A DNA stretch of 64,000 nucleotides from Aequorivita marisscotiae (GTDB lineage: Bacteria > Bacteroidota > Bacteroidia > Flavobacteriales > Flavobacteriaceae), in contig NZ_CP122379.1 in the NCBI RefSeq assembly GCF_029814825.1, positions 2,790,001 through 2,854,000 of the forward strand, read 5' to 3'. The position numbers and the translations under genes were made by a program. This document shows, piece after piece, positions 34,736-44,792 of the stretch. The stretch's first letter is position 1, and every line of letters starts with the position of its first letter. Under the pieces are notes generated by a model that was not told where the DNA came from, did no database searches, and saw only the letters and a program-made list of their open reading frames with translations.

Positions 34736-35608
34736 TTATCCTAAAACTTCTTTTACTTTTTTACCAATTTCTGCTGGAGAATCTACAACGTGAATCCCAC
34801 ATTCGCGCATTACTTTTTTCTTAGCTTGCGCTGTATCGTCACTACCCCCTACAATTGCTCCGGCGTGGCCCATGGTACGCCCAGCAGGTGCCGTTTCACC
34901 AGCAATAAAACCAATTACAGGTTTTTTAATACCGCTATTTTTGTACCAATTTGCTGCATCTATTTCTAATTGCCCGCCTATTTCGCCAATCATTACTACG
35001 GCTTCGCTTTCAGAATCGTTTATTAGCATTTCCAGCGCTTCTTTAGTTGAAGTACCAATTATAGGGTCTCCTCCAATACCAATTGCAGTTGTAATGCCCA
35101 ATCCTTGTTTTACTACTTGATCAGCCGCTTCATAAGTAAGTGTTCCCGATTTTGAAACAATTCCTACTGTTCCTTTTTTAAATACAAAACCTGGCATAAT
35201 ACCTACTTTTGCTTCGCCTGGGGTAATAACGCCCGGACAGTTAGGACCAATCAGGCGGCAGTCTCTATCTTTTAAATAGTCTGAAGCTGTAATCATATCT
35301 TTTACAGGAATTCCTTCGGTAATAGTAATAATTACTTTAATACCTGCATCGGCAGCCTCCATAATGGCGTCTGCAGCAAATGCAGGTGGCACGAAAATAA
35401 TAGAAGTATCGGCGCCCGTTTTTTCAACTGCTTCTGAAACTGTGTTGAAAACAGGCCTATCTAAATGCATTTGCCCACCTTTTCCTGGAGTAACCCCTCC
35501 TACCACGTTGGTTCCGTACTCCAGCATTTGTTCGGCGTGAAATGTACCCTCACTACCCGTGAAGCCCTGAACAATTATTTTTGAATTTTTATTTACTAAA
35601 ACGCTCAT
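34736..35608 (-). CDS. sucD: Succinyl-CoA ligase (ADP-forming), alpha subunit
   Basis: A 290-residue subunit of the TCA-cycle enzyme that interconverts succinyl-CoA and succinate with ATP formation. The CoA-binding N-domain shows QGFTGSEGTFHAEQM and FVPPAFAADAI; GPNCPGVITPGEAKVGIMPG is the family signature; the phosphorylated His is in TMGHAGAIVGG. The beta subunit gene is not in the window. A TATCTTTG promoter box lies 75 bases upstream. Confidence 0.97.
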   Translation of the reverse strand: MSVLVNKNSKIIVQGFTGSEGTFHAEQMLEYGTNVVGGVTPGKGGQMHLDRPVFNTVSEAVEKTGADTSIIFVPPAFAADAIMEAADAGIKVIITITEGIPVKDMITASDYLKDRDCRLIGPNCPGVITPGEAKVGIMPGFVFKKGTVGIVSKSGTLTYEAADQVVKQGLGITTAIGIGGDPIIGTSTKEALEMLINDSESEAVVMIGEIGGQLEIDAANWYKNSGIKKPVIGFIAGETAPAGRTMGHAGAIVGGSDDTAQAKKKVMRECGIHVVDSPAEIGKKVKEVLG

Positions 35609-35683
35609 TTTTAACTATTTTCTATTGGTTATTTTTATTAATGATTGAAGTAGAACCAAAAGCAGATTCTCTTATAATCGCCG

Positions 35684-35691
35684 CAAAGATA
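35684..35691 (-). promoter_or_regulatory. Putative -7 element of sucD (TATCTTTG)
   Basis: TATCTTTGC on the minus strand matches the Bacteroidota -7 consensus and lies 76 bases before sucD. The -33 box is not clear. Confidence 0.55.
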
Positions 35692-35719
35692 CAGTTTTTG
35701 GCAAGGCTTTTAAAAGATA

Positions 35720-36133
35720 TTACACCTTAACTCTATGATAACTTTCGTTTGTATCATCCTTATCGGTTACAGGCTGGCTAACTTGATATCCCCGGTATAT
35801 TAAATCGTCCTTTATTTCCCAAATGGCAATAAAATGGGCAATACCTAGTTCTTCATCAGAATTTTCCATCGTACGGATATAGTATTTATACCGAATGGTT
35901 ACATGATTGCCATCAGCGAGCAAATGGCTTATCTCTACCCGTAAGTCGTTATAAGATCGCCGCACTTCGCCAAAGAAATTTACAATATCGTCATAATTCA
36001 TGATCGTAAGTCCGTTGGCACTGTTCCAGATTAGGGTTAATTCTGGATGAAAAAATCGCTCCATCACAGTTTCATCCCTCAATATATCTGACCTGTAGAA
36101 GTTTCTGACTATTTCTTTTGCTTTATTCTTCAT
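35720..36133 (-). CDS. NTF2-like / SnoaL-like protein
   Basis: A 137-residue cone-shaped alpha+beta barrel domain as in the NTF2/SnoaL superfamily: an N-terminal helix (KEIVRNFYRSDILRDETVMERFFHPE), then strands with VTIRYKYYIRTMEN and GIAHFIAIWEIKDDLIYRGYQVS. The fold serves as enzyme or ligand binder, and no activity can be deduced. It overlaps the LpxD paralogue by four bases and is probably cotranscribed with the lipid A cluster. Confidence 0.78.
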   Translation of the reverse strand: MKNKAKEIVRNFYRSDILRDETVMERFFHPELTLIWNSANGLTIMNYDDIVNFFGEVRRSYNDLRVEISHLLADGNHVTIRYKYYIRTMENSDEELGIAHFIAIWEIKDDLIYRGYQVSQPVTDKDDTNESYHRVKV

Positions 36134-37068
36134 GATAATTTATTCAATTTTTCTATAATTTCTGGAATAAGCCTAATTGAAGCCAATTCCTTATACTTTT
36201 TTCTGAATTCATCTGCCGGTGTTCCAAAATAAGACTGGTTGCCTGGCAAGGATTTACTTACGCCACTTTTGGCCGAAATAACTGCTTTTTCGCCAATTGT
36301 AATACCACTGGTTATACCCACCTGCCCCCAAATTGTTACAAAATCTTCAATCACCACACAACCGGCAATACCTACTTGTGAAGCAATTAAACAACGTTTA
36401 CCAATAACCGTATCGTGACCAACCTGAACTTGATTGTCCAGCTTGGAACCTTCACCAATTGTGGTTGCGGCAGTAACTCCTTTATCTATGGTGCAAAGCG
36501 CGCCAAGATCTACATTGTCCTGAATTACAACATTGCCACCGCTTAAAAGTTTATCAAATTTTTCAGGCCGATTTTTATAATAAAATGCATCGCTACCCAA
36601 TATTGTTCCGGCGTGTATGGTTACATTATTGCCAATTACGGTATTGTCGTAAATACAAACATTGGAATGAATTAAGCAATTATTTCCAATTTTTACATTA
36701 TTCCCGATAAAAACATTGGGCTGAATAATGGTATCTACACCTATTTTGGCAGATTCTGAAATTGCACTCTTTGCACTTTCAAATGGTTTAAAATGTTGGG
36801 TTAATTTATTGAAATCACGAAAAGGATCATCAGAAATAAGCAAAGCCTTGCCAGCGGGACAATCAACTTTTTTATTGATTAGGATAACCGTTGCCTGCGA
36901 TTGTAGGGCTTTATCATAATACTTCGGATGGTCCACAAATACTATATCTCCCGGTTGCACTACATGAATTTCATTCATCCCCAAAACAGGAAATGCAGGT
37001 TCCCCTACATAATCGGAACCGATTATAACAGCTATATTTTCAAGGGTTTGGGGAGCAGGAAATTTCAA
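36130..37068 (-). CDS. LpxD-like acyltransferase paralogue (hexapeptide repeats)
   Basis: A 312-residue protein with a LpxD-type N-terminal uridine-binding-like domain (about 1-100) and a left-handed beta helix of hexapeptide repeats (IGNNVKIGNNCLIHSNVCIY; IGEKAVISAKSGVSKSLPG). The catalytic-like His is in VQVGHDTVIG. LpxD adds the N-linked acyl chain to UDP-GlcN in lipid A synthesis, but a better match to the standard enzyme is encoded at 40005-41030. This copy therefore probably has a different acceptor or acyl chain. It lies between efp and the NTF2-like gene. Confidence 0.85.
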   Translation of the reverse strand: MKFPAPQTLENIAVIIGSDYVGEPAFPVLGMNEIHVVQPGDIVFVDHPKYYDKALQSQATVILINKKVDCPAGKALLISDDPFRDFNKLTQHFKPFESAKSAISESAKIGVDTIIQPNVFIGNNVKIGNNCLIHSNVCIYDNTVIGNNVTIHAGTILGSDAFYYKNRPEKFDKLLSGGNVVIQDNVDLGALCTIDKGVTAATTIGEGSKLDNQVQVGHDTVIGKRCLIASQVGIAGCVVIEDFVTIWGQVGITSGITIGEKAVISAKSGVSKSLPGNQSYFGTPADEFRKKYKELASIRLIPEIIEKLNKLS

Positions 37069-37135
37069 AATAAATAGTAAATATTAAGTGATTTTTTAAG
37101 ACTTATAAACCCGAATTGGCAGGGCTACGCTTTTG

Positions 37136-37702
37136 TTATTCTTTAATTCTTTCTTGATACTGACCTTTATCGGTATCTATTCTAATTTTATCGCCTTCGT
37201 TTATAAACAGCGGGACGTTAATTTCGGCTCCTGTTTCTACAATGGCGGGTTTTGTGGCATTTGTAGCAGTATTGCCCTTTACACCTGGTTCGGTTGAAGT
37301 TACCTCCAAGATTACGTGAGCTGGCATTTCAACAGAAAGAGGGGCATTGTCTTCGGTATTTATAAGTACGGTAACTATTTCGCCTTCTTTCATTAACTCT
37401 GGTGTGTCAAGAATATCCTTCATTAACTGAATCTGTGAATAATCCTCGGTATTCATAAAATGATACATTTGGCCCTCGCTGTACAAATATTGGAATTTAT
37501 GGGTTTCAACACGTACATCGTCTATTTTATGACCTGCCGAAAAGGTATTATCAATGGTTTTTCCAGTAGTAACACTTTTCATTTTTGTACGGACAAATGC
37601 CGGCCCCTTACCTGGTTTTACGTGAAGGAATTCAATAATTTTATAAATGTCGTTGTTATAGCGGATACAAAGTCCTTTTCTAATATCTGATGAAGTGGCC
37701 AT
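37136..37702 (-). CDS. efp: Translation elongation factor P
   Basis: A 188-residue EF-P with three beta-barrel domains. It helps ribosomes through polyproline stretches. The tip loop is VKPGKGPAFVRTKMK, with a Lys in the position usually modified; the C-terminal domain ends IRIDTDKGQYQERIKE, the standard ending. Its location between lpxA and an LpxD paralogue is usual for Bacteroidota. Confidence 0.97.
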   Translation of the reverse strand: MATSSDIRKGLCIRYNNDIYKIIEFLHVKPGKGPAFVRTKMKSVTTGKTIDNTFSAGHKIDDVRVETHKFQYLYSEGQMYHFMNTEDYSQIQLMKDILDTPELMKEGEIVTVLINTEDNAPLSVEMPAHVILEVTSTEPGVKGNTATNATKPAIVETGAEINVPLFINEGDKIRIDTDKGQYQERIKE

Positions 37703-37735
37703 TATTTATGTTTACGTTGAATTAATAATTAGTTT

Positions 37736-38521
37736 TTAATTTGAATTGAAATAGCCTTTCATAATTCCTCTTTTGGAATTTTTGATAAACTGAAGTATTT
37801 CATCGCGCTCAGGAGTGGCTTCCATTTCGGCCTCGATAATTTCAGTGGCTTGTGTAGTATTGTAATTTTTTTGATAGAGGAGTCTGTAAATATTCTGTAT
37901 TTCGGTAATTTTTTGCGAACTGAAACCTCTTCTTCTTAACCCAATAGAATTTATCCCTACATAACTTAGGGGCTCGCGAGCGGCTTTTACAAATGGAGGA
38001 ACATCTTTCCGCACTAAGGAGCCACCAGTAACGAAGGCGTGGTTACCAATCATACAAAACTGGTGAACCGCCGTCATACCGGCCAAGATAACAAAATCTC
38101 CAACAGTTACATGGCCTGCCAAGGTACTGTTATTGCTAAAAATACAGTTATCACCAACGATGCAATCGTGGGCTATATGACAATAAGCCATAATCCAACA
38201 GTTTTTACCAATAACCGTTTTGCCTCTATCTACCGTACCGCGGTTTATGGTTACATATTCTCGAATAGTTGTTCCATCACCTATTTCTGCTGTAGTTTCT
38301 TCATCCTTAAATTTTAAATCTTGTGGAATGGCCGAAATAACAGCACCGGGAAAAATGTTACAATTTTTACCAATGCGAGCTCCTTCCATAATTGTAACAT
38401 TGCTCCCGATCCAAGTTCCTTCCCCAATAACAACATTATTGTGAATGGTTGTAAAAGGTTCAATAACAACGTTTTTGGCTATTTTTGCGCCCGGATGGAC
38501 GTATGCAAGTGGTTGATTCAT
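37736..38521 (-). CDS. lpxA: UDP-N-acetylglucosamine acyltransferase
   Basis: A 261-residue trimeric left-handed beta-helix enzyme, first step of lipid A synthesis. Hexapeptide repeats run from about residue 4 to 190 (IAKNVVIEPFTTIHNNVVIG). The catalytic His is in AYCHIAHDCIVGDNCI and AVHQFCMIGNHAFVTGGS; the C-terminal helical domain includes GLRRRGFSSQKITEIQNIYR, the family signature. It is followed by efp and preceded by lpxC-fabZ on the same strand. Confidence 0.96.
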   Translation of the reverse strand: MNQPLAYVHPGAKIAKNVVIEPFTTIHNNVVIGEGTWIGSNVTIMEGARIGKNCNIFPGAVISAIPQDLKFKDEETTAEIGDGTTIREYVTINRGTVDRGKTVIGKNCWIMAYCHIAHDCIVGDNCIFSNNSTLAGHVTVGDFVILAGMTAVHQFCMIGNHAFVTGGSLVRKDVPPFVKAAREPLSYVGINSIGLRRRGFSSQKITEIQNIYRLLYQKNYNTTQATEIIEAEMEATPERDEILQFIKNSKRGIMKGYFNSN

Positions 38522-38605
38522 TTCTCTCGTTTAATGTTTTTTACAGTTAAAAAATTGCGGTATCGGTTTTTGAATTAAAAACGAATATTTCACGCTAACT
38601 TTTAA

Positions 38606-40012
38606 CTATAAATTTTTTGTTTTTACCATTTGGGCCATTAATTCGGCCTCAGTCACCAATTTGCCATTCGCGTATGCATTTCCGTGCATGTGAACAATTC
38701 CACGACGAATAGGTGACATTAATTCAAGTTTAAAAATAAGGGTATCGCCCGGATTTACTTGTTGTTTAAATTTAACGTTGTTTATTTTCATAAAGTACGT
38801 TAAATAATTTTCGGGATCGGGAACGGTACTCAATGCGAGGATTCCTCCCGTTTGCGCCATTGCTTCAACAATTAAAACCCCAGGCATTACCGGTGCTCCT
38901 GGAAAGTGACCAACAAAAAATGGTTCGTTCATGGTAACGTTTTTAAGTCCCACGACACTTGTATCGGTCATTTCCATAATTTTATCTACCAGTAAGAAAG
39001 GCGGTCTATGCGGTAGCATTGCCATAATTTCGTTTACATCCTTTACTGGTGGAAGGTTAATATCGAATTTTGGAATATTGTTACGTGCCTCCATCTTAAT
39101 AATACGCGAAAGTTTTTTCGCGAATTGCGTATTTACGTGATGGCCGGGTTTATTGGCAATTACTCTACCGCGAATCCGTGTTCCAACCAAAGCCAAATCG
39201 CCAATTACATCCAGTAACTTGTGTCTTGCCGCTTCGTTTGGATAATGAAGGGTTAAATTGTCTAGAATCCCATTGGGTTTTACCGAAATAGAATCTTTTC
39301 CGAAAGCAGTACGAAGTTTATCCATTGTGCTTTGCGAAAGTTCTTTATCTACATAAACTATTGCGTTGTTTAAATCGCCTCCCTTTATAAGGCCGTGCTC
39401 CAACAGCATTTCAATTTCGTGCAAAAAGCTAAAGGTACGCGCATTGGCTATTTCATCTTTAAAATTTGAAATACGATTTAAAGAGGCATTTTGCGTTCCT
39501 AAAACCTTGGTGCCAAAATCTACCATGGTAGTTACTTGGTATTCGTCAGCAGGCATAACAATAATTTCACTTCCAGAATCTTCATCTGTGTATGAAATAA
39601 CTTCCTTTACTATGTATTCTGTTCTTTCAGCATCTTGTTCTACAATACCAGCTTTTTCGAGCGCTTCAACAAAAAATTTTGAGGAACCATCCATAATTGG
39701 AGGTTCTGAAGCATTTAATTCCATTAAGCAGTTGTCTATCTCTAGACCCACCAATGCGGCCAGCACGTGTTCGGAAGTTTGAATTTTAACTCCGTTTTTC
39801 TCCAGGTTAGTACCACGTTGGGTGTTTACCACATAGATTGCGTCTGCCTCTACTTCGGGACTCCCCTCCAAATCTATTCTCACGAATTTATATCCGTGAT
39901 TTTCCGGTGCTGGTTTAAAGGTAATTGTAACTTCTTTGCCCGTGTGCAAACCTACTCCTGTAAGCGATATATCCTTACCAATAGTGCGCTGTTTTACCAA
40001 ACTTTCATTCAT
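38606..40012 (-). CDS. lpxC-fabZ: Bifunctional UDP-3-O-acyl-GlcNAc deacetylase / 3-hydroxyacyl-ACP dehydratase
   Basis: A 468-residue fusion. The LpxC part (about 1-310) removes the N-acetyl group in lipid A synthesis: [32 protein letters not shown], zinc ligands in SEHVLAAL and [20 protein letters not shown]. The FabZ part (about 315-468) dehydrates 3-hydroxyacyl-[17 protein letters not shown] with catalytic His, and [20 protein letters not shown] with catalytic Glu. The fusion is typical of Bacteroidota. The longest frame starts six codons earlier (40030); the ATG at 40012 gives the usual [11 protein letters not shown] start and an eight-base overlap ATGAATGA with lpxD. Confidence 0.97.
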   Translation of the reverse strand: MNESLVKQRTIGKDISLTGVGLHTGKEVTITFKPAPENHGYKFVRIDLEGSPEVEADAIYVVNTQRGTNLEKNGVKIQTSEHVLAALVGLEIDNCLMELNASEPPIMDGSSKFFVEALEKAGIVEQDAERTEYIVKEVISYTDEDSGSEIIVMPADEYQVTTMVDFGTKVLGTQNASLNRISNFKDEIANARTFSFLHEIEMLLEHGLIKGGDLNNAIVYVDKELSQSTMDKLRTAFGKDSISVKPNGILDNLTLHYPNEAARHKLLDVIGDLALVGTRIRGRVIANKPGHHVNTQFAKKLSRIIKMEARNNIPKFDINLPPVKDVNEIMAMLPHRPPFLLVDKIMEMTDTSVVGLKNVTMNEPFFVGHFPGAPVMPGVLIVEAMAQTGGILALSTVPDPENYLTYFMKINNVKFKQQVNPGDTLIFKLELMSPIRRGIVHMHGNAYANGKLVTEAELMAQMVKTKNL

Positions 40013-41030
40013 TATCAAGCTTTTTTTCAACTACATTAAACCTCTCCATAATTTTGGGAAGGTTTTTAAAATAAACATAACTTTTATTAAAATCACTATA
40101 ACTTAAAGCTGGAGACCCTTGTAGGGTTTCATTGTCTTTTACGTTTCTGCCAATACCACTTTGGGCCTGAATTTTTACGTTATCGCCAATTATAATATGT
40201 CCGGCAATGCCCACTTGCCCGCCGATCATACAATTTTTACCTATTTTGGTTGAACCCGCAACTCCTGTTTGAGCGGCAATAACGGTGTTTTCGCCAATTG
40301 TAACATTATGTGCAATCTGAATTTGATTGTCTAATTTCACTCCCTTTTTAATTAAGGTTGATCCCAAGGTTGCTCGATCTATAGTTGTGCCTGGCCCTAC
40401 ATCAACATTGTCTTCCAAAATTACATTTCCAGTTTGGGGCACTTTAATATACTCGCCATCTTTATTGGGAGTAAAACCAAAACCATCGGCGCCAATAACA
40501 GCCCCACTATTTATAACACAAGATTTCCCTATTACAGTTTCGGAATAAATTTTTGCTCCGGTGAATAAAATGGAATTATCATCAATCGTTACATTATCAC
40601 CAATGTAAACATTGGGATAAATTTTTACATTATCGCCAATTTTTACGTTTTCACCTATATATGAAAAAGCGCCTAAATACATATTTTCACCGTATTGGGC
40701 ACTTTTTGAAATAAAGACCGGCTCTTCAATTCCGGTCTTGTTCATTTTTACCTGATTGTAATATTCCAGCAATTGTGAAAATGCATTGTAAGCATTATCT
40801 ACCCGAATCAACGTGGTATTAAAAGTATGTTCCGGAACAAAATCATTATTTACAATTGTAATAGACGCCTTTGTGGTATATATGTGCGGCGTATATTTTG
40901 GATTGGACAAAAAAGTAAGTGTACCACCATCTGCCTCTTCAATTTTTGCCAGTTGCGAAACCTCTGCGCCCTCATCACCCTCTACGGTGCCATTGAGTAA
41001 TCCTGCTATTTGGGCTGCTGTAAATTTCAT
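40005..41030 (-). CDS. lpxD: UDP-3-O-(3-hydroxyacyl)glucosamine N-acyltransferase
   Basis: A 341-residue LpxD of standard length. The N-terminal domain (about 1-100) binds uridine; the left-handed helix follows ([20 protein letters not shown]), with the catalytic His in [20 protein letters not shown], and ends in a helical extension ([20 protein letters not shown]). It adds the third acyl chain in lipid A synthesis. It overlaps lpxC-fabZ by eight bases. Confidence 0.96.
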   Translation of the reverse strand: MKFTAAQIAGLLNGTVEGDEGAEVSQLAKIEEADGGTLTFLSNPKYTPHIYTTKASITIVNNDFVPEHTFNTTLIRVDNAYNAFSQLLEYYNQVKMNKTGIEEPVFISKSAQYGENMYLGAFSYIGENVKIGDNVKIYPNVYIGDNVTIDDNSILFTGAKIYSETVIGKSCVINSGAVIGADGFGFTPNKDGEYIKVPQTGNVILEDNVDVGPGTTIDRATLGSTLIKKGVKLDNQIQIAHNVTIGENTVIAAQTGVAGSTKIGKNCMIGGQVGIAGHIIIGDNVKIQAQSGIGRNVKDNETLQGSPALSYSDFNKSYVYFKNLPKIMERFNVVEKKLDNE

Positions 41031-41150
41031 TATAGGTTTCGAATTTTAATAACTAACGACCATATTTGTACCGCCTGCAAAGTAGCACATTTTAATTGAA
41101 TGGATTTTTGGACGTTCAATTTCATTCTTGCAAAAATAGAAAAAAAGGAC

Positions 41151-42395
41151 TTAGTTGCTATAGCTATCTTTATTGTTTTTTGGATAGCACATATAGTATT
41201 TTACTACAGATTTGGAAAGCGCTTCTAAATTTAACTGGTCGCTCGCTTTTGCAACTTCTATTGTCCTACCGTTTTTCTTCAATAAATTAATGGTATCTTT
41301 TTCCATGCTGTACGCTTGATTTTCTAGCTTTCCTGTGAAAACAAAATACGCCGCTTCTTCTTCCGAAATACGGAAAGCATCCATTAAAAACTTTTGCTTT
41401 TGCTTTAATTTTTGAAGTGGAAAAACCTGCGATTTTACTTTAATTTTCAGTAAATCCCGATTTAAAAGCATTTTTGAAAGGTTCTTCAAAACAAAATCCT
41501 CGTTATTTACCCACATTTTCATAGCCGAAATAATATCGTAATCGTCCAATTTTGAAAACGTATTGAGCACTTCATCCGAAAAGTCGTTAGAATTTATAGT
41601 ATGCGTTAAAAAAAACTTTAGCCCATCGCTCGCCGGAAGATCTTTACCGCTGGCCGCAAGCTGTTTGGCGCGTTTTAGAACACGAACCAGTAACTGCTCT
41701 GCAACGATTCCAGTTTTATGAAGATATACCTGCCAATACATTAACCGGCGGGCAACGAGAAAGTTTTCTACCGAATAAATACCTTTTTCTTCCACCACCA
41801 AGGAATCGTTTTTTACATTCAGCATTGCTATTAAACGTTGGGCGTTTACGGTTCCCTCTGGCACGCCGGTGTAAAAGCTGTCGCGTTTTAGGTAGTCCAA
41901 CCTATCCATATCTAGCTGCCCCGAAACTAACTGGTGAAGGAACTTTCGCGGGTACTGGTCTTTAAAAATTTCAATGGCAAGCGTTAATTGCTTGTTAAAC
42001 TTCCTATTTAAAGCTTCCATAAAAAATAGTGAAATTTGCTCATGGCTAACGTTTTCAACAATGCTATTTTCCATAGCATGCGAAAAAGGACCGTGGCCAA
42101 TATCGTGCAAAAGTATGGCCATATAAAGGGCTTCTTCCTCCTTTGCAGAAATTTTAACTCCCTTATATTTAAGCACCTGCACAGCTTTTTGCATTAAAAA
42201 CATAGCGCCTAAGGCATGGTGAAAACGGGTGTGGTGCGCACCAGGATAAACAATGTACGAAAAGCCCATTTGCGAAATTCTCCGAAGTCTTTGGAAATAT
42301 TTATGCTCCATTAAATCGAAAACCAGCTGGCTGGGTATGGTAATAAAACCATAGATAGGATCGTTTATAGTTTTGTGCTTGGGAAGGGTTTTCAA
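41151..42395 (-). CDS. HD-domain phosphohydrolase
   Basis: A 414-residue protein with an HD domain in the first 200 residues: metal ligands in TRFHHALGAMFL, LLHDIGHGPFSHAME and the later LDYLKRDSFYTG with Asp. It resembles the SAMHD1/dGTPase-like group of HD proteins that hydrolyse nucleotides. The C-terminal half is helical with unknown role. It heads the lpxD-lpxC-lpxA-efp cluster on the minus strand. A TACCTTTG box on the minus strand at 42518-42525 may be its promoter. Confidence 0.88.
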   Translation of the reverse strand: MKTLPKHKTINDPIYGFITIPSQLVFDLMEHKYFQRLRRISQMGFSYIVYPGAHHTRFHHALGAMFLMQKAVQVLKYKGVKISAKEEEALYMAILLHDIGHGPFSHAMENSIVENVSHEQISLFFMEALNRKFNKQLTLAIEIFKDQYPRKFLHQLVSGQLDMDRLDYLKRDSFYTGVPEGTVNAQRLIAMLNVKNDSLVVEEKGIYSVENFLVARRLMYWQVYLHKTGIVAEQLLVRVLKRAKQLAASGKDLPASDGLKFFLTHTINSNDFSDEVLNTFSKLDDYDIISAMKMWVNNEDFVLKNLSKMLLNRDLLKIKVKSQVFPLQKLKQKQKFLMDAFRISEEEAAYFVFTGKLENQAYSMEKDTINLLKKNGRTIEVAKASDQLNLEALSKSVVKYYMCYPKNNKDSYSN

Positions 42396-42550
42396 ACTTT
42401 AACTTTAAATTAGTAGCTTCAATAATTGTTTGCGAAAATTCAGCTTTATTTTTGAAGAAGATTCTTCTAAGCGATTAGAATTATTCACAAATTTAAAAAT
42501 AACCAAACTCCAATACCAAAGGTAGGGAGTAGAAAGACAAATATACATAT

Positions 42551-44101
42551 ATGAGCAACATAAAAGTACTTTGGGTAGATGACGAAATAGATTTGCTTAA
42601 ACCACACATCCTTTTTCTTGAAAATAAAAATTATAGTGTTACTACAGCACAAAGTGGATCGGAGGCTTTAGACGAAATAAAAAAAGAAAATTTCGATATT
42701 GTTTTTTTGGATGAGAACATGCCAGGCCTCACAGGGCTCGAAACGCTTGCCGAGATTAAGGAATTTCAAGCCTCTATTCCAGTAGTAATGATAACTAAGA
42801 GTGAAGAGGAATATATAATGGAAGAAGCCATAGGCTCTAAAATTGCCGATTATCTTATTAAACCGGTGAATCCAAATCAAATTCTATTGAGTTTAAAAAA
42901 GAATTTGGACCACAGCAGATTGATTTCGGAAAAAACAACGTCAAATTACCAGCAGGAATTCCGAAAAATAGCAATGGATCTATCTATGGTAAATAGCTTT
43001 GAGGAATGGAAAGATCTGTACACAAAATTGGTTTATTGGGAGCTGGAGTTGGAAGACATTGAAGATTCAGGAATGTTCGAGATTTTGGAATCTCAAAAAA
43101 CCGAGGCAAATAGCCAGTTTTGTAAATTTATAGATAAAAATTATCCACAGTGGTTTGAGGATGTTACCGAAGCGCCAATCATGTCGCACACCCTGTTTAA
43201 AGAAAAAATCCAGCCGCAGCTACAACAAGGCACTCCTACCCTATTGGTGGTAATAGATAATTTACGTTTTGATCAATGGAAGGCATTTGAGCCCACGGTG
43301 GCCAATATTTATAAAAAAACCAACGAAGAGCTTTTCTGCAGTATTCTGCCTACGGCAACCCAATACGCTCGAAATGCAATTTTTTCGGGCCTAATGCCAA
43401 GCGATATGGAAAAATTACACCCCGATCTTTGGTTGAACGATACCGAAGAGGGCGGAAAAAACATGAAGGAACAAGAATTTATGGAAGCACAACTCAAGCG
43501 CCTGGGATTAAGGCTAAACTGGAGTTACCATAAAATTTCAAGCTTAAAACAAGGAAAAAAACTTGTTGAAAATTTTAAAAGCCACAAGGACGAAGATTTA
43601 ACGGTGGTGGTTTACAATTTTGTAGATATGTTATCGCATTCAAAAACCGAAATGGAAGTTATAAAAGAATTAGCCTCTAACGATAAATCGTACCGATCGC
43701 TTACACAAAGTTGGTTTAAAAATTCGCCTTTGTTAGAAATTATTCAGCAGGCTGCCCGATTAGGATTTAAATTAATTATAACAACGGACCACGGAACAAT
43801 TAATGTGAAAAATCCTTCAAAAGTAATTGGCGATAAAAACACAAGTTTAAACCTTCGTTACAAAACTGGAAAGAGTTTAACCTATGAAGATAAAGAGGTT
43901 TTAGCCGCAAAAGACCCAAAATCCATCCACCTGCCAACCATTAATATGAGCAGCTCCTTTATTTTTGCAAAAGGCGATTACTTTTTTGCCTACCCAAACA
44001 ATTACAATCACTACGTTAGTTATTACCGAAATACGTACCAGCACGGGGGCGTTTCGTTAGAAGAAATGATAATTCCTTTTTCAGTTTTTACACCCAAGTA
44101 A
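42551..44101 (+). CDS. porX: PorX: response regulator with PglZ-type effector domain
   Basis: A 516-residue protein with an N-terminal receiver (about 1-120: WVDDEIDLLK; phospho-acceptor Asp in FLDENMPG; IKP) and a C-terminal PglZ/alkaline-phosphatase-like domain (about 200-510: VVIDNLRFDQWKAF, FSGLMPSDMEK, TTDHGTINVKNP, QHGGVSLEEMIIPF). In Porphyromonas gingivalis, PorX works with the kinase PorY and sigma factor SigP to control the type IX secretion system; the PglZ domain was shown there to act on oligonucleotides. The metal-site Asp/His residues appear intact. porQ is also in the window, so a T9SS is likely in this organism. Confidence 0.94.
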   Translation: MSNIKVLWVDDEIDLLKPHILFLENKNYSVTTAQSGSEALDEIKKENFDIVFLDENMPGLTGLETLAEIKEFQASIPVVMITKSEEEYIMEEAIGSKIADYLIKPVNPNQILLSLKKNLDHSRLISEKTTSNYQQEFRKIAMDLSMVNSFEEWKDLYTKLVYWELELEDIEDSGMFEILESQKTEANSQFCKFIDKNYPQWFEDVTEAPIMSHTLFKEKIQPQLQQGTPTLLVVIDNLRFDQWKAFEPTVANIYKKTNEELFCSILPTATQYARNAIFSGLMPSDMEKLHPDLWLNDTEEGGKNMKEQEFMEAQLKRLGLRLNWSYHKISSLKQGKKLVENFKSHKDEDLTVVVYNFVDMLSHSKTEMEVIKELASNDKSYRSLTQSWFKNSPLLEIIQQAARLGFKLIITTDHGTINVKNPSKVIGDKNTSLNLRYKTGKSLTYEDKEVLAAKDPKSIHLPTINMSSSFIFAKGDYFFAYPNNYNHYVSYYRNTYQHGGVSLEEMIIPFSVFTPK

Positions 44102-44195
44102 AATATTTTTTAACAAAGGTGTTATAATACTTTCTAGATTTTAGGGATAATTTCTATAATAGGCTATAATTGGCTATATTCGCATTTCTTATTAT

Positions 44196-44609
44196 ATGGA
44201 ATTGACATATACCGAAAATGAAATTAGTGAAGTTGCTACCAAGGTTTTAAAACATTCAGCATCAAAAATATTTCTTTTTTATGGTGAAATGGGAGTTGGT
44301 AAAACAACTTTAATTAATGAAATTGTAAAGCAACTTGGAGTTTTACAACCTGCAAGCAGCCCTTCCTTTGCTATCGTAAATGAATACGATTTGCGAGAAG
44401 GCACAGCATATCATTTTGATTTTTACAGAATAAACAACTTAACCGAAGCTTTCGATATTGGTTTTGAAGACTATTTATACAGCGGCAATTATATTTTTAT
44501 AGAATGGCCCGAGAAGATAGACCCGCTCTTGCCAAAAGACGCCACAAAAATTTATATTAAAACAAACCCTAACAGAAGTAGAAACATAAAAATTATGCCT
44601 ATGAGATAA
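44196..44609 (+). CDS. tsaE: tRNA threonylcarbamoyladenosine biosynthesis ATPase
   Basis: A 137-residue TsaE (YjeE). Walker A is GEMGVGKTTL (about residues 30-39), the catalytic switch region QPASSPSFAIVNEY follows, then YHFDFYRI and FIEWPEKID. It powers cycles of the TsaB-TsaD complex that makes t6A37 on ANN-decoding tRNAs. It follows porX by 94 bases on the same strand. Confidence 0.95.
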   Translation: MELTYTENEISEVATKVLKHSASKIFLFYGEMGVGKTTLINEIVKQLGVLQPASSPSFAIVNEYDLREGTAYHFDFYRINNLTEAFDIGFEDYLYSGNYIFIEWPEKIDPLLPKDATKIYIKTNPNRSRNIKIMPMR

Positions 44610-44752
44610 AATTGTAACGAGATATTAAATATTTTAAATTACTTTTTAGTTGTTTGCCCCAAATCGCAAAAATTATAGAGCTGGGATATTAATGAAGAAA
44701 AAATTTATAAATATAGGGGAAAAATAGTTGGATTTTTTAGCTTTTTTCGTGG

Positions 44753-44760
44753 TAGGTTTG
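44753..44760 (+). promoter_or_regulatory. -7 element of the first lipoprotein/membrane gene pair (TAGGTTTG)
   Basis: TAGGTTTG fits TAnnTTTG and lies 32 bases before the lipoprotein ATG. The same box, followed by the shared block CCTCACAAAAACT, occurs 31 bases before the second copy (45723), so both promoter and leader were duplicated. A TTG 22 bases upstream may be the -33 box. Confidence 0.7.
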
Positions 44761-44792
44761 AAGTATTAAGAGCCTCACAAAAACTATATATT

